From assembly GCA_045576735.1 (NCBI GenBank), contig JAZNGZ010000095.1:1-64000 (forward strand): a stretch of DNA of 64,000 nt, given 5' to 3'. The notes beneath the pieces are model-generated. The model saw nothing but the letters and a program-made list of their open reading frames with translations, was not told the DNA's origin and ran no database searches. The stretch is from RGIG4079 sp045576735. GTDB taxonomy: Bacteria; Bacteroidota; Bacteroidia; Bacteroidales; Muribaculaceae. The position numbers and the translations under genes were made by a program. This document shows positions 7,405-16,359 of the stretch, piece after piece (within the stretch, counting starts at the first letter, position 1; every line of letters begins with the position of its first letter).

Positions 7405-9876
7405 TCACTCACGATAGTATACCCTTTTCACTCGTTGTGATACCGATGTCAAAATTTCGTATGGAATAGTATCTAATCGTTCTGCTAGTTCCATAACAGT
7501 TATATTTTCTCCAAAAATCTCCACGGCATCGCCCACTTTACATGGTGCGTCGGTGACATCAATCATGCATATATCCATACATATATTTCCCACTGTTGGG
7601 CAACGATGACCATTTATCAACACCTCGGCATTTCCATTTCCCAAGTGACGGTCTATTCCATCGGCATAACCGATAGGTATAGTTGCAATGCGCGAACGGC
7701 GCTTCAACACTCCTTTGCGTGAATATCCTATTGTGGTGCCTGCATCCCATTCTTTTATAGATATTACCACACTATGTAACGATGATACCGGACGCAAGTC
7801 ATCTTGCGAACCATCATCTACAGTTGGGATACCATAGAGGCATATCCCAAGACGCACCATGTCGCATTGATGTTGTGGAAAACGTGTTATACCGGTTGAA
7901 TTGAGGATGTGACGTAAAACCGGATAATCAAGGCCCCCTTGCAAAGCTTCACAACAACGGTAGAAATATTCAAATTGGCTATTGGTATAGTCGTCCATAT
8001 CCAAGCAATCGGCAGTAGCCAAATGCGAGAATATCGAACGAGGTTTTATCACATTTTGCCCCTTCAACTTCTTCACCAATCGAGGCATATCCTCTTCAAG
8101 GAATCCCAATCGGTGCATCCCGGTATCAAGCTTTATGTGCACAGGATAGTCGGTTATACCAAATTTCGTAGCCTCCTTAATAATCTCATCGAGAATATCA
8201 AAACTATATATTTCAGGTTCCAATCGATAAGTAAACAATGTTTTGTAGTTACCAACCTTTGGGTTCAACACCATTATAGGCATTGTTATACCGGCTTTGC
8301 GCAAATCGACGCCTTCATCAAGCACTGCTACCGCCAAATATGCAGCTCCTTGTGTTTGTAATGTTTTTGCCAATTCAAAAGAGCCGGCACCATAGCCCGA
8401 TGCTTTTACCATACATACGATTCCGGTTTCGGGCTTAACTCTCGACCTATAGAAATTATAGTTATGAACCACAGCATCAAGATTCACCTCAAGCACCGTT
8501 TCATGTTGTTTTGCCTCAAGCACATCGCTCAACGATTCAAAATGAAAATGCGACGCGCCTTTGATAAGAATCAATTCATTCTTAAAGTCGGCAGTTGTAG
8601 TCGACAATAAAAACGCACTTGTTGATTGATAGAATGTGGCATTCTCACCAAAAAGCGACTTATGTTTAGAAATCTCTTCCCCCACTCCTATCACTCTATT
8701 AATACCCTTTTGATTGAGCAATCGAGCAATTGACCTATATAACTTCTCTCCACCCATCGTTTCATGCATCACGTCGCTCAATATCACAGTTGTAGAATGT
8801 GATTTAGTGGCACGTTGATTCATAAAATCAAGAGCAGGAGCAAGAGAATGGAAATCGGATGTATAAGCATCGTAAATCAACAAACAATTATTCACTCCTT
8901 CAATCACATTTAAACGAGTCCCAACGGGAGCTAATGTCGACATTCGTGATGTAATTACATCAAATGGTCGGCACAAATATAACATCACCGCCAAACAGTG
9001 AATAGCGTTCTCCACATCGCATTCAGCAGTAAAAGGAATAACAATTTCGCCGTCATATTGAAGGTATGAGTATTTTATTTTTGTTGACGCTTTTCTTTTT
9101 TCCACTTTTGATATAAATAGCGGACTATCGGGATTTTTTCTCGACCATGCTATTTCTTTAACAGTCAACCCCGCATTTTCCACTACATCACATATAAGCT
9201 TGTCATCACCGTTATATACAATACAGTCACTATCACGGCACAACATCACTTTTTCTTCACACTTTACCCGGTCATTTTTAAATCCTTCGCTATGCTCATC
9301 ACCAATATTTGTGATTATTGCTAATTGAGGGCGTATCATTGTTTGCAATGAAGCCATTTCATTAGATAATGATATTCCGGCCTCGAAAATTGCCAATTGA
9401 GTATCTTCATTCATTTCCCAAATCGACAATGGTACACCTATTTGAGAATTGTAGCTACGAGGACTGCGCACAATGCTATAATCGGCACACAACAGCTGAT
9501 AAAGCCATTCTTTTACAATGGTCTTACCACGACTGCCGGTGACACCTATCACCGGTGCTGTAAAACGGTGACGATGACAACGCGCCAATGTTTGGAGCGA
9601 CTTCATCACATTCTCGACAACCAAAAAATTTGCATCCTCAACATTCATCATTGTTGCCGGCACATGGTCAACAACAAAGTTTCTCACACCACTTTGATAT
9701 AAATCGTGCAAATATCTATGACCATCGTTGTTACGAGTGCGCAAAGCAAAAAACAACGATTCTTCGGGATATGTCAAAGAGCGGCTATCGGTCAATAATA
9801 TACTAATATTTGATGCCGGAATTTTAGGTTCGGGCAAATGCAAAATTTGTGTTATAGTTGAGATTGAATAAGTCAT
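7405..9876 (-). CDS. murF-alr: MurF-alanine racemase fusion
   Basis: 823 residues joining two enzymes of the D-Ala branch of peptidoglycan synthesis. Residues 1 to about 450 are MurF, which adds D-Ala-D-Ala to UDP-MurNAc-tripeptide; the ATP loop is GVTGSRGKT at about 111-119. Residues about 460-823 are a PLP-dependent alanine racemase making D-Ala; the PLP lysine is K491 in CMVKASGYGAG. This fusion is common in Bacteroidota, so the length is normal. It starts 2 bp after the stop of the GSCFA gene and is almost certainly co-transcribed with GSCFA and the porE-like gene. The product is cytoplasmic. Confidence 0.96.
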   Translation of the reverse strand: MTYSISTITQILHLPEPKIPASNISILLTDSRSLTYPEESLFFALRTRNNDGHRYLHDLYQSGVRNFVVDHVPATMMNVEDANFLVVENVMKSLQTLARCHRHRFTAPVIGVTGSRGKTIVKEWLYQLLCADYSIVRSPRSYNSQIGVPLSIWEMNEDTQLAIFEAGISLSNEMASLQTMIRPQLAIITNIGDEHSEGFKNDRVKCEEKVMLCRDSDCIVYNGDDKLICDVVENAGLTVKEIAWSRKNPDSPLFISKVEKRKASTKIKYSYLQYDGEIVIPFTAECDVENAIHCLAVMLYLCRPFDVITSRMSTLAPVGTRLNVIEGVNNCLLIYDAYTSDFHSLAPALDFMNQRATKSHSTTVILSDVMHETMGGEKLYRSIARLLNQKGINRVIGVGEEISKHKSLFGENATFYQSTSAFLLSTTTADFKNELILIKGASHFHFESLSDVLEAKQHETVLEVNLDAVVHNYNFYRSRVKPETGIVCMVKASGYGAGSFELAKTLQTQGAAYLAVAVLDEGVDLRKAGITMPIMVLNPKVGNYKTLFTYRLEPEIYSFDILDEIIKEATKFGITDYPVHIKLDTGMHRLGFLEEDMPRLVKKLKGQNVIKPRSIFSHLATADCLDMDDYTNSQFEYFYRCCEALQGGLDYPVLRHILNSTGITRFPQHQCDMVRLGICLYGIPTVDDGSQDDLRPVSSLHSVVISIKEWDAGTTIGYSRKGVLKRRSRIATIPIGYADGIDRHLGNGNAEVLINGHRCPTVGNICMDICMIDVTDAPCKVGDAVEIFGENITVMELAERLDTIPYEILTSVSQRVKRVYYRE

Positions 9877-9878
9877 TC

Positions 9879-10856
9879 TTATTTTATTTTTGATATTGCC
9901 GCCTCCAAGAATGGATATTGCTGCAATAATTGCGTTTTAAATTGATTGGTTGATTGAACAAATCGCTCCACAGCATCATTATCATCACTCATGGGAATAT
10001 GCATCAATCGTTTTGACAACTTCTCACATTTTTCGGCAAGCGTTATTGTGTCATCATCAAAAAATGATTGTGAAAATATATCATATATATAATCTACTGC
10101 CACTTCCGATGGATGAGTCATATCCGATGCATAAAAACGATAGTCGCGAAGGTCATCGTTCATTATCTCATAGGCAGGAAAATAAATCACATCATCACAC
10201 GCCTTTTCCAATTGGTTTATAGCAAGTAACAATGTAGATTTACTCAATTGGTTTTCATGAGCTCCATCGCGCAAGTGGCGTATAGGGCTCACTGTAAATA
10301 CCACATTAATTGATTTATTGACCGATTTTATACGAGAAATCGCATCTTTCCACATCAACACTATATCATCGATCGACATCATATCACGATTAAACATTGA
10401 CGCAGGCAATTTGTGGCAATTGGCCACTACCTTGCCGGTCAAAGCATATTTATACACCCAAGCAGTGCCAAAGGTAACTATTAAAGTCGATGCGCGTTTA
10501 ATCATTTCATGCGCTTGATGCATACGATTGTTTATATTGCAGAGCATTGATTGAGGGTCGACACTCGAAAACATTGAATGATGACTAAAGCTATGCCATC
10601 GGTTGTCGCCCTTCTCTTGAAACAAATCATCTAAAGAGAATTGCCTACACTGCAATATAGCATCAATCCCACAAGCTATACTTGCAGGATTATATAATGT
10701 TCCAAACGGATTAATGTCGACATCAAAACAAGCCTGTCGCAATCTAAATCCGACATTGTCGCTGAAGCACGAGCCTATCATCATCACCCCTTGCCGGTGA
10801 TTAATGTATCCTCTATGCTTTAGAGGCTTAACTATAGTGCGAAACTCTTGCTTCAT
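9879..10856 (-). CDS. GSCFA-domain protein
   Basis: 325 residues. The family motif is visible as MIGSCFSDNVG near residue 26, with NPFGTLYNPASIA soon after. GSCFA proteins resemble SGNH/GDSL hydrolases; the serine of GSCF would be the nucleophile, and DMTHPSEVAVDYI near residue 245 fits the C-terminal Asp-x-x-His block. No signal peptide is seen. Its substrate is not established; its place between a porE-like gene (6 bp upstream) and murF-alr (2 bp downstream) suggests an envelope-related role, which is inference. Confidence 0.9.
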   Translation of the reverse strand: MKQEFRTIVKPLKHRGYINHRQGVMMIGSCFSDNVGFRLRQACFDVDINPFGTLYNPASIACGIDAILQCRQFSLDDLFQEKGDNRWHSFSHHSMFSSVDPQSMLCNINNRMHQAHEMIKRASTLIVTFGTAWVYKYALTGKVVANCHKLPASMFNRDMMSIDDIVLMWKDAISRIKSVNKSINVVFTVSPIRHLRDGAHENQLSKSTLLLAINQLEKACDDVIYFPAYEIMNDDLRDYRFYASDMTHPSEVAVDYIYDIFSQSFFDDDTITLAEKCEKLSKRLMHIPMSDDNDAVERFVQSTNQFKTQLLQQYPFLEAAISKIK

Positions 10857-10862
10857 AAGCGA

Positions 10863-12833
10863 TTAATACATATTGTAGTCAGTCGACAGCACCGAAAATT
10901 CAGTACGACGATTTATTTGGTCGGCAATTTCTTGATCGGCTTCACTTAACGTCAATATATATTCTTCGGTCAACACTGTTCCTTCAGGGAATTGAGGATA
11001 ATCAGTTGCAATTTTCTTTGTTACGGTTTTGGGGCGAGTTTCGCCATATCCTTGATATTGCAAACGATCGGCACTTATACCAACTTGCGTCAAATAGTCG
11101 ATTACCGCTTTGGCTCTACGGTGCGACAAATTGATATTATATTCCTCTTCACCCCAACGGTCGGTGTGCGAAGCCATTTCAATAGTAATATGCGGATTAT
11201 CGCGAAGTATTTCGGCCAATCCGTCGAGAGCCTCTTGCGACTCGGGACGCAATGTGGCTTGATCGAAATCGTAGAATATATTTTCAACCACATTGGGCTT
11301 ATTTATCGATGCCAAGAAGAAGTCAATACCATATTCAGCATCTTCTTCGGCATTATCGCTTTCAAACGCTTGTTTTGAATTAAGGTAGCCCTTAGCTCCT
11401 GCCATCATAACATATTTCACACCACGACGCAATGGGAATTTAAACGACCCATCATCGCGCGCAATCTCTTTTTGATTTGAGCCATCATTGCCTACGATGC
11501 GTATCACAGCATTAGGGATAGGTTCCTCATCTTTATCGAGCACCCAACCCGATATTGATATATTCAAATCGGGCAATTCAAATGAATATATGTGGTCATA
11601 GCCTCGGCCATCAGTACGATTAGTACTGAAATAACCTTTTTCCCCGTTTCCGAATGTGATGCCGAAATCATCGGCCGAAGAGTTCATCGGAGTGCCCATA
11701 TTTGTCACATTCCAACGACCATCGGGTTGCAACTGAGCTTTAAAAATATCAAGGCCTCCATATCCGGGATGTCCGGTAGAAGCAAAATATAGTAAACTAT
11801 CGGTGCGCACATATGGGAATACTTCATCACCGGGAGTGTTGATTAAATTACCCATATTTTCAAGCGAGCCGGCTTTTTCTTTCAAATTTATACGCCACAA
11901 ATCCTTGCCGCCTTCACCACCGGGCATATCTGAAGTGAAATATAGATATATGCCATCGGGCGACACTGCAGGGTGTCCATAACTTGAAATAGTGTCGGAA
12001 GTAATCTCAAATTTCACCGGTGCGCTCCATTTTGCATCGGAGCGTTGTGAAGTATAAATCTCTACTCCTGTGCTTGAATTGAGTTCGCGACGCGCCTTTG
12101 TGAGATACATTGTGTTTCCGTCGGGCGAAAAAGCCACAATCCCCTCATCGAGATTGGTATTCAACTCACCTTCCACCGCTTCGGGGCGCTGCCATTGACC
12201 TTTTTCGTTCTTTTTCGACATCCACACATCGCCGTTTTTCATACCGGTTATTTCACTTTTCTTATCGCCGGTAACCTTCTCGTTTGTTGATGTAAAATAT
12301 ATCACATCACACGTTTTATCAAAAAACATCGGAGCATAATCAGCTCTACGAGAGTTAAACAATTTCTCATTTTTCACCACATATCGAGTGGTCTTCGACT
12401 TTTGGTTTTCTAACGCCATACGACTTCCTGCCAACCCATTTTGTGCCACATACGATTTAGGGTCGCGCATAAGATATTGTTCATATGCTGTGATTGCTTG
12501 AGCATATTTACCCTCGGCATGCAACATTTCAGCAAGGTGAAGTTGAGCTGTTGAATCGGGGAAACCATAGCGTATCGCATTTTGATAGGCTGCCGATGCT
12601 CTAGCACTTTGATTTAGCTTGCGATGACATTCAGCCATTTTAAAAGCCACTTCACCACGCAATCCACGTTGTTCTTTCTTAGTGAGTTTATTATATACTT
12701 TGCGGTAGGTTTTAGAGGCATCGTGATACTCTCCACGCGCCATCTGTTCATCTGCTACCGACAATTTAGCGCCACGACAACCTGTAAGCACCAATGCAAA
12801 TATTATAGCTGTAAGATATACAATTCTATTCAT
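10863..12833 (-). CDS. porE: PorE-like T9SS lipoprotein (TPR, propeller, OmpA)
   Basis: 656 residues, opening with a lipoprotein signal (FALVLTGC, Cys19). In order: TPR-like helices (about 27-130); PD40/WD40-like beta-propeller blades (about 150-420, with repeated SPDG-type motifs); a carboxypeptidase-regulatory-like beta domain (about 430-510); and an OmpA peptidoglycan-binding domain (about 535-650, with SHTDRWG and INLSHRRAKAV). That order and size match PorE of Porphyromonas gingivalis, an outer-membrane lipoprotein that ties the type IX secretion system to peptidoglycan. Four likely T9SS cargo proteins lie at 44-56 kb. First gene of a run with GSCFA and murF-alr. Other OmpA-propeller lipoproteins share this order, so the name is probable rather than certain. 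Confidence 0.8.
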   Translation of the reverse strand: MNRIVYLTAIIFALVLTGCRGAKLSVADEQMARGEYHDASKTYRKVYNKLTKKEQRGLRGEVAFKMAECHRKLNQSARASAAYQNAIRYGFPDSTAQLHLAEMLHAEGKYAQAITAYEQYLMRDPKSYVAQNGLAGSRMALENQKSKTTRYVVKNEKLFNSRRADYAPMFFDKTCDVIYFTSTNEKVTGDKKSEITGMKNGDVWMSKKNEKGQWQRPEAVEGELNTNLDEGIVAFSPDGNTMYLTKARRELNSSTGVEIYTSQRSDAKWSAPVKFEITSDTISSYGHPAVSPDGIYLYFTSDMPGGEGGKDLWRINLKEKAGSLENMGNLINTPGDEVFPYVRTDSLLYFASTGHPGYGGLDIFKAQLQPDGRWNVTNMGTPMNSSADDFGITFGNGEKGYFSTNRTDGRGYDHIYSFELPDLNISISGWVLDKDEEPIPNAVIRIVGNDGSNQKEIARDDGSFKFPLRRGVKYVMMAGAKGYLNSKQAFESDNAEEDAEYGIDFFLASINKPNVVENIFYDFDQATLRPESQEALDGLAEILRDNPHITIEMASHTDRWGEEEYNINLSHRRAKAVIDYLTQVGISADRLQYQGYGETRPKTVTKKIATDYPQFPEGTVLTEEYILTLSEADQEIADQINRRTEFSVLSTDYNMY

Positions 12834-12918
12834 ATAAAAAACACATTTATAATCAGGCTATTTTCCATGCCTTAAATTATATAACGTAACTTCTACCCTC
12901 TATATTTTTCACAAAGCA

Positions 12919-12926
12919 CAAATTTA
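12919..12926 (-). promoter_or_regulatory. Candidate -7 box ahead of porE-like gene
   Basis: Minus-strand TAAATTTG, an exact TAnnTTTG match, 85 bp before the ATG at 12833. No good -33 element is visible. The 240-bp gap between this gene and the divergent protease gene holds only these promoter signals and AT-rich sequence. Confidence 0.45.
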
Positions 12927-13021
12927 CTAAAAGTTTTTCACTTTCTTCACCTTTTGAGGACTCTCAGTAGAACAACTTCATTAAAATTGTCATCAATGTG
13001 CAATTTATGAAACTATTATTG

Positions 13022-13029
13022 TATCTTTG
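13022..13029 (+). promoter_or_regulatory. -7 box of the tricorn-like protease gene
   Basis: TATCTTTG, an exact TAnnTTTG match, 44 bp before the ATG at 13074. TGTG at 12997-13000 is a weak -33 candidate. Confidence 0.6.
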
Positions 13030-13073
13030 CAGATGCACTAAATTGTCAATATAATAACATAAATAAATCTACA

Positions 13074-16000
13074 ATGAAAAAAAGATTATTAGCTATATCT
13101 TTAGCCTCAATTGCCATTGGAGCATCGGCGGCCACCCCCATGTGGCTTCGCGATGTTAAGATTTCGCCCGATGGAAAACAAATTTTGTTTACCTACAAAG
13201 GCGACATCTACAAAGTGGCAACAGAAGGCGGTGATGCCACACGACTCACGGCCCTTGACTCATATGAGTCAATGCCTATATGGTCGCCCGACGGAAAAAC
13301 TATCGCATTTCTCAGCGACCGAAATGGCGGACAAGATATTTTCACGATGAGTGCCGATGGAGGTAAAGCCACTCGCATCACATTCTCATCAGAACTTGAG
13401 ACCCCCGAGTCATTCACTCCCGACGGCAAGAACATCATCTTCTCAGCAGCGCTACAAGACCCTGCCGAAAGCGCCTTATTCCCTTCACGTCGCCTCACCG
13501 AACTGTATAGCATACCCGTTGAAGGTGGTCGCACAAAAATGGTGCTCGCGTCACCTGCTCAGATGATAAGCTACACTACCGACGGCAAATCATTCCTCTA
13601 TCAAGACCAAAAAGGGATGGAAGATGAGTGGCGCAAACATCACACCTCATCGATAACACGCGATGTGTGGTTATATGATGCAAAATCGGGACAACACAAA
13701 AACCTCACCGACCATGCCGGCGAAGACCGCAACCCGGTGATGGGCATTGACGGGAAAACAGTATATTTCCTTAGCGAACGCGATGGCGGCTCAATGAATG
13801 TGTATTCATTCACTATCGACAATCCCCAAAGCATCACTGCTGTAACCTCATTTAAAACTCACCCGGTGCGTTTCCTTTCGCAAGGAGCCAATGGCACTCT
13901 CGCATTTACCTACAATGGCGAGATATATACTAAAACCGCTACCGGCAAAGCTTCAAAAGTAAAAATCAACATCACCACCGATGATGAGACTCCCGAACGC
14001 AAACTCAGTGTAACATCGGGAGCATCGGCTGCCAGCGTTTCGCCCGACGGCAAACAAGTGGCAATTATCAAACGTGGTGAATTGTTTGTTACATCAAGTG
14101 AATATACCACTACCAAACAAATCACTCACACTGCAGCTGCCGAGCGTCAACCTTCATGGGCTGCCGACAATCGCACAATTGCCTACACAAGCGAACGCGA
14201 CGGTCACTGGAACATCTACACCGCAACTATCGTTCGTGAAGAGGACCTCAACTTCCCTAATGCCACTCTTATCGAGGAGAAAGCATTGTTTGACGACAAT
14301 ATCGAGCGCACATATCCTCAATATTCGCCCGACGGCAAAAAACTTGCATTCATTCAAGATCGCAACAAATTGATGGTCATGGACGTGAAGAGCAAAAAAG
14401 TGCATCAAGTTACCGATGGTTCAACCCATTCACGCCGCAATGGAGGGTTCAACTATTCATGGTCGCCCGACGGAAAATGGTTCACCCTCGAAGTGGTTGA
14501 CAATATGCACGACCCTTATAGCGACATCGCAATCGTAAGTGCCGAGGGAGGTAAAATCACAAATATCACTCGCAGTGGTTACTTCGACGAAATGCCTCGT
14601 TGGGTAATGAACGGAAACGCAATATTATTCTTATCGGAGCGCTATGGTATGCGCAACCACGCATCGTGGGGCTCAATGAGCGACGTGATGATTGTATTCC
14701 TAAACCAAGATGCCTATGACAAATATCGTCTAAACGAAGAGGACTACGAGCTTTATAAAGAGGTAGAAAAATTTCAAAAGAAAAACAATAACAAGAACGA
14801 CGACGACAAAAAAGAGGATAAGAAAGACGACAAAAAAGAGGAAAAAGATGAGTTAAACAAATTATCAAAAGATATTACAGTTGAACTCGACGGCATAGAA
14901 GATCGCATTGTGCGACTCACTCCCAATTCCTCAAATATTGGCGGCGCTATAATCACAAAAGATGGCGAAAATCTTTATTACCTATCAGCTGTTGAAGATG
15001 GCTACGACTTGTGGAAAATCAAACTTCGCAAACCCGATGCTAAAATCGTGAGCAAGCTCAATGCCGGTGGCATGTCAATGGAAATGGATAAATCGGGCAA
15101 TATATTCCTCTTAGGAAGTAACTCAATGAAGAAGCTCACCCCTTCAAGTGACAAACTCACCTCTATCACCTACTCTACCACAATGAAACTCGATGCTCCT
15201 GCCGAACGTGAATATATGTTTGACTACGTGGCTCGTCAAGAGCGTGAGATGTTCTATGTCAAAGATATGCATGGTGTGGATTGGGATATGATGACAAAAA
15301 ATTATCGTCAATTCCTCCCTCACATCAACAACAACTATGACTTTGCCGAAATGTTGAGTGAATGGCTCGGTGAACTAAATGTGTCGCACACAGGCGGACG
15401 ATATAGCGGTTACTCTGCTACCGATGCCACAGCTTCGCTCGGCTTGCTTTATGATTGGAGCTACGACAAAGACGGTTTAAAAGTAGCTGAAGTACTCGAA
15501 AAAGGTCCATTCGACCGCTCTTCATCTCAAGTAAAAGCCGGCTGCATAATCGAAAAAATCAACGGCACAGAGATTAAAGCTAATGAGGATTACACAACAT
15601 TGCTCAACGGCATAGCCAAGAAAAAAACACTCGTATCAATCTACAATCCTGAATCGGGCGAACGATGGGACGAAGTGATTCTACCTATCACATCGGGCGC
15701 TCAATCATCGTTGCTCTACAACCGTTGGATTAAACAACGTGCTGCCGATGTAGAACGTTGGTCAAACGGCCGATTGGGATATGTTCACATTCAATCAATG
15801 AGCGACGGCAGTTTCCGTGAAGTTTATGCCGACGTGCTCGGTAAATACAACCAATGTGAAGGTATTGTTATCGACACTCGTTGGAATGGCGGAGGACGAC
15901 TCCATGAAGATATAGAAGTATTGTTTAGCGGCGAAAAATATTTCACCCAAGTGGTGCGTGGCGTTGAAGCGTGCGACATGCCAAGCCGCCGTTGGAACAA

Positions 16001-16328
16001 ACCAAGCATCATGGTGCAATGCGAAGCCAACTATAGCAACGCTCACGGCACACCATGGGTGTATAAACATCGTGGATTGGGCAAGCTCGTGGGTATGCCT
16101 GTTCCCGGAACAATGACAAGTGTAAACTGGGTTACATTGCAAGACCCCTCGTTGGTATTTGGTATCCCCGTAGTGGGCTATCGCCTACCCGACGGCTCAT
16201 ACTTGGAAAACAGCCAACTTGAACCCGACATCAAAGTTGCCAACGACCCCGCGACCGTAGTAACCGGCGAAGACACCCAACTCCGCGTCGCAGTTGAAAC
16301 ACTGCTCAATGATATCGACAAGAAATAA
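13074..16328 (+). CDS. Tricorn-like S41 protease
   Basis: 1084 residues with a signal peptide (MKKRLLAISLASIAIGASAA), so exported. The N-terminal half (about 22-560) is beta-propeller, with many ISPDGKQ/YSPDGKK-type blades. A charged Lys/Asp/Glu insert encoded at about 14770-14860 follows, then a core domain, a PDZ-like domain (about 770-860) and an S41 peptidase domain (about 870-1075). Catalytic candidates are Ser-His in LNVSHTGG and the nucleophile Ser in EANYSNAHG, matching the split active site of tricorn proteases, which degrade peptides threaded through the propellers. It probably clears peptides in the periplasm. The WG/Sel1 gene starts 31 bp after its stop and may share its transcript. 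Confidence 0.93.
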   Translation: MKKRLLAISLASIAIGASAATPMWLRDVKISPDGKQILFTYKGDIYKVATEGGDATRLTALDSYESMPIWSPDGKTIAFLSDRNGGQDIFTMSADGGKATRITFSSELETPESFTPDGKNIIFSAALQDPAESALFPSRRLTELYSIPVEGGRTKMVLASPAQMISYTTDGKSFLYQDQKGMEDEWRKHHTSSITRDVWLYDAKSGQHKNLTDHAGEDRNPVMGIDGKTVYFLSERDGGSMNVYSFTIDNPQSITAVTSFKTHPVRFLSQGANGTLAFTYNGEIYTKTATGKASKVKINITTDDETPERKLSVTSGASAASVSPDGKQVAIIKRGELFVTSSEYTTTKQITHTAAAERQPSWAADNRTIAYTSERDGHWNIYTATIVREEDLNFPNATLIEEKALFDDNIERTYPQYSPDGKKLAFIQDRNKLMVMDVKSKKVHQVTDGSTHSRRNGGFNYSWSPDGKWFTLEVVDNMHDPYSDIAIVSAEGGKITNITRSGYFDEMPRWVMNGNAILFLSERYGMRNHASWGSMSDVMIVFLNQDAYDKYRLNEEDYELYKEVEKFQKKNNNKNDDDKKEDKKDDKKEEKDELNKLSKDITVELDGIEDRIVRLTPNSSNIGGAIITKDGENLYYLSAVEDGYDLWKIKLRKPDAKIVSKLNAGGMSMEMDKSGNIFLLGSNSMKKLTPSSDKLTSITYSTTMKLDAPAEREYMFDYVARQEREMFYVKDMHGVDWDMMTKNYRQFLPHINNNYDFAEMLSEWLGELNVSHTGGRYSGYSATDATASLGLLYDWSYDKDGLKVAEVLEKGPFDRSSSQVKAGCIIEKINGTEIKANEDYTTLLNGIAKKKTLVSIYNPESGERWDEVILPITSGAQSSLLYNRWIKQRAADVERWSNGRLGYVHIQSMSDGSFREVYADVLGKYNQCEGIVIDTRWNGGGRLHEDIEVLFSGEKYFTQVVRGVEACDMPSRRWNKPSIMVQCEANYSNAHGTPWVYKHRGLGKLVGMPVPGTMTSVNWVTLQDPSLVFGIPVVGYRLPDGSYLENSQLEPDIKVANDPATVVTGEDTQLRVAVETLLNDIDKK

Positions 16329-16359
16329 TTTCATTCTTTTAATTAATAGCTAAAAACTA

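Noticed and set aside
13208..13534. Antisense frames within the tricorn-like gene and other long genes
   Set aside because: They mirror strongly coded frames, and none shows a recognisable domain or promoter.
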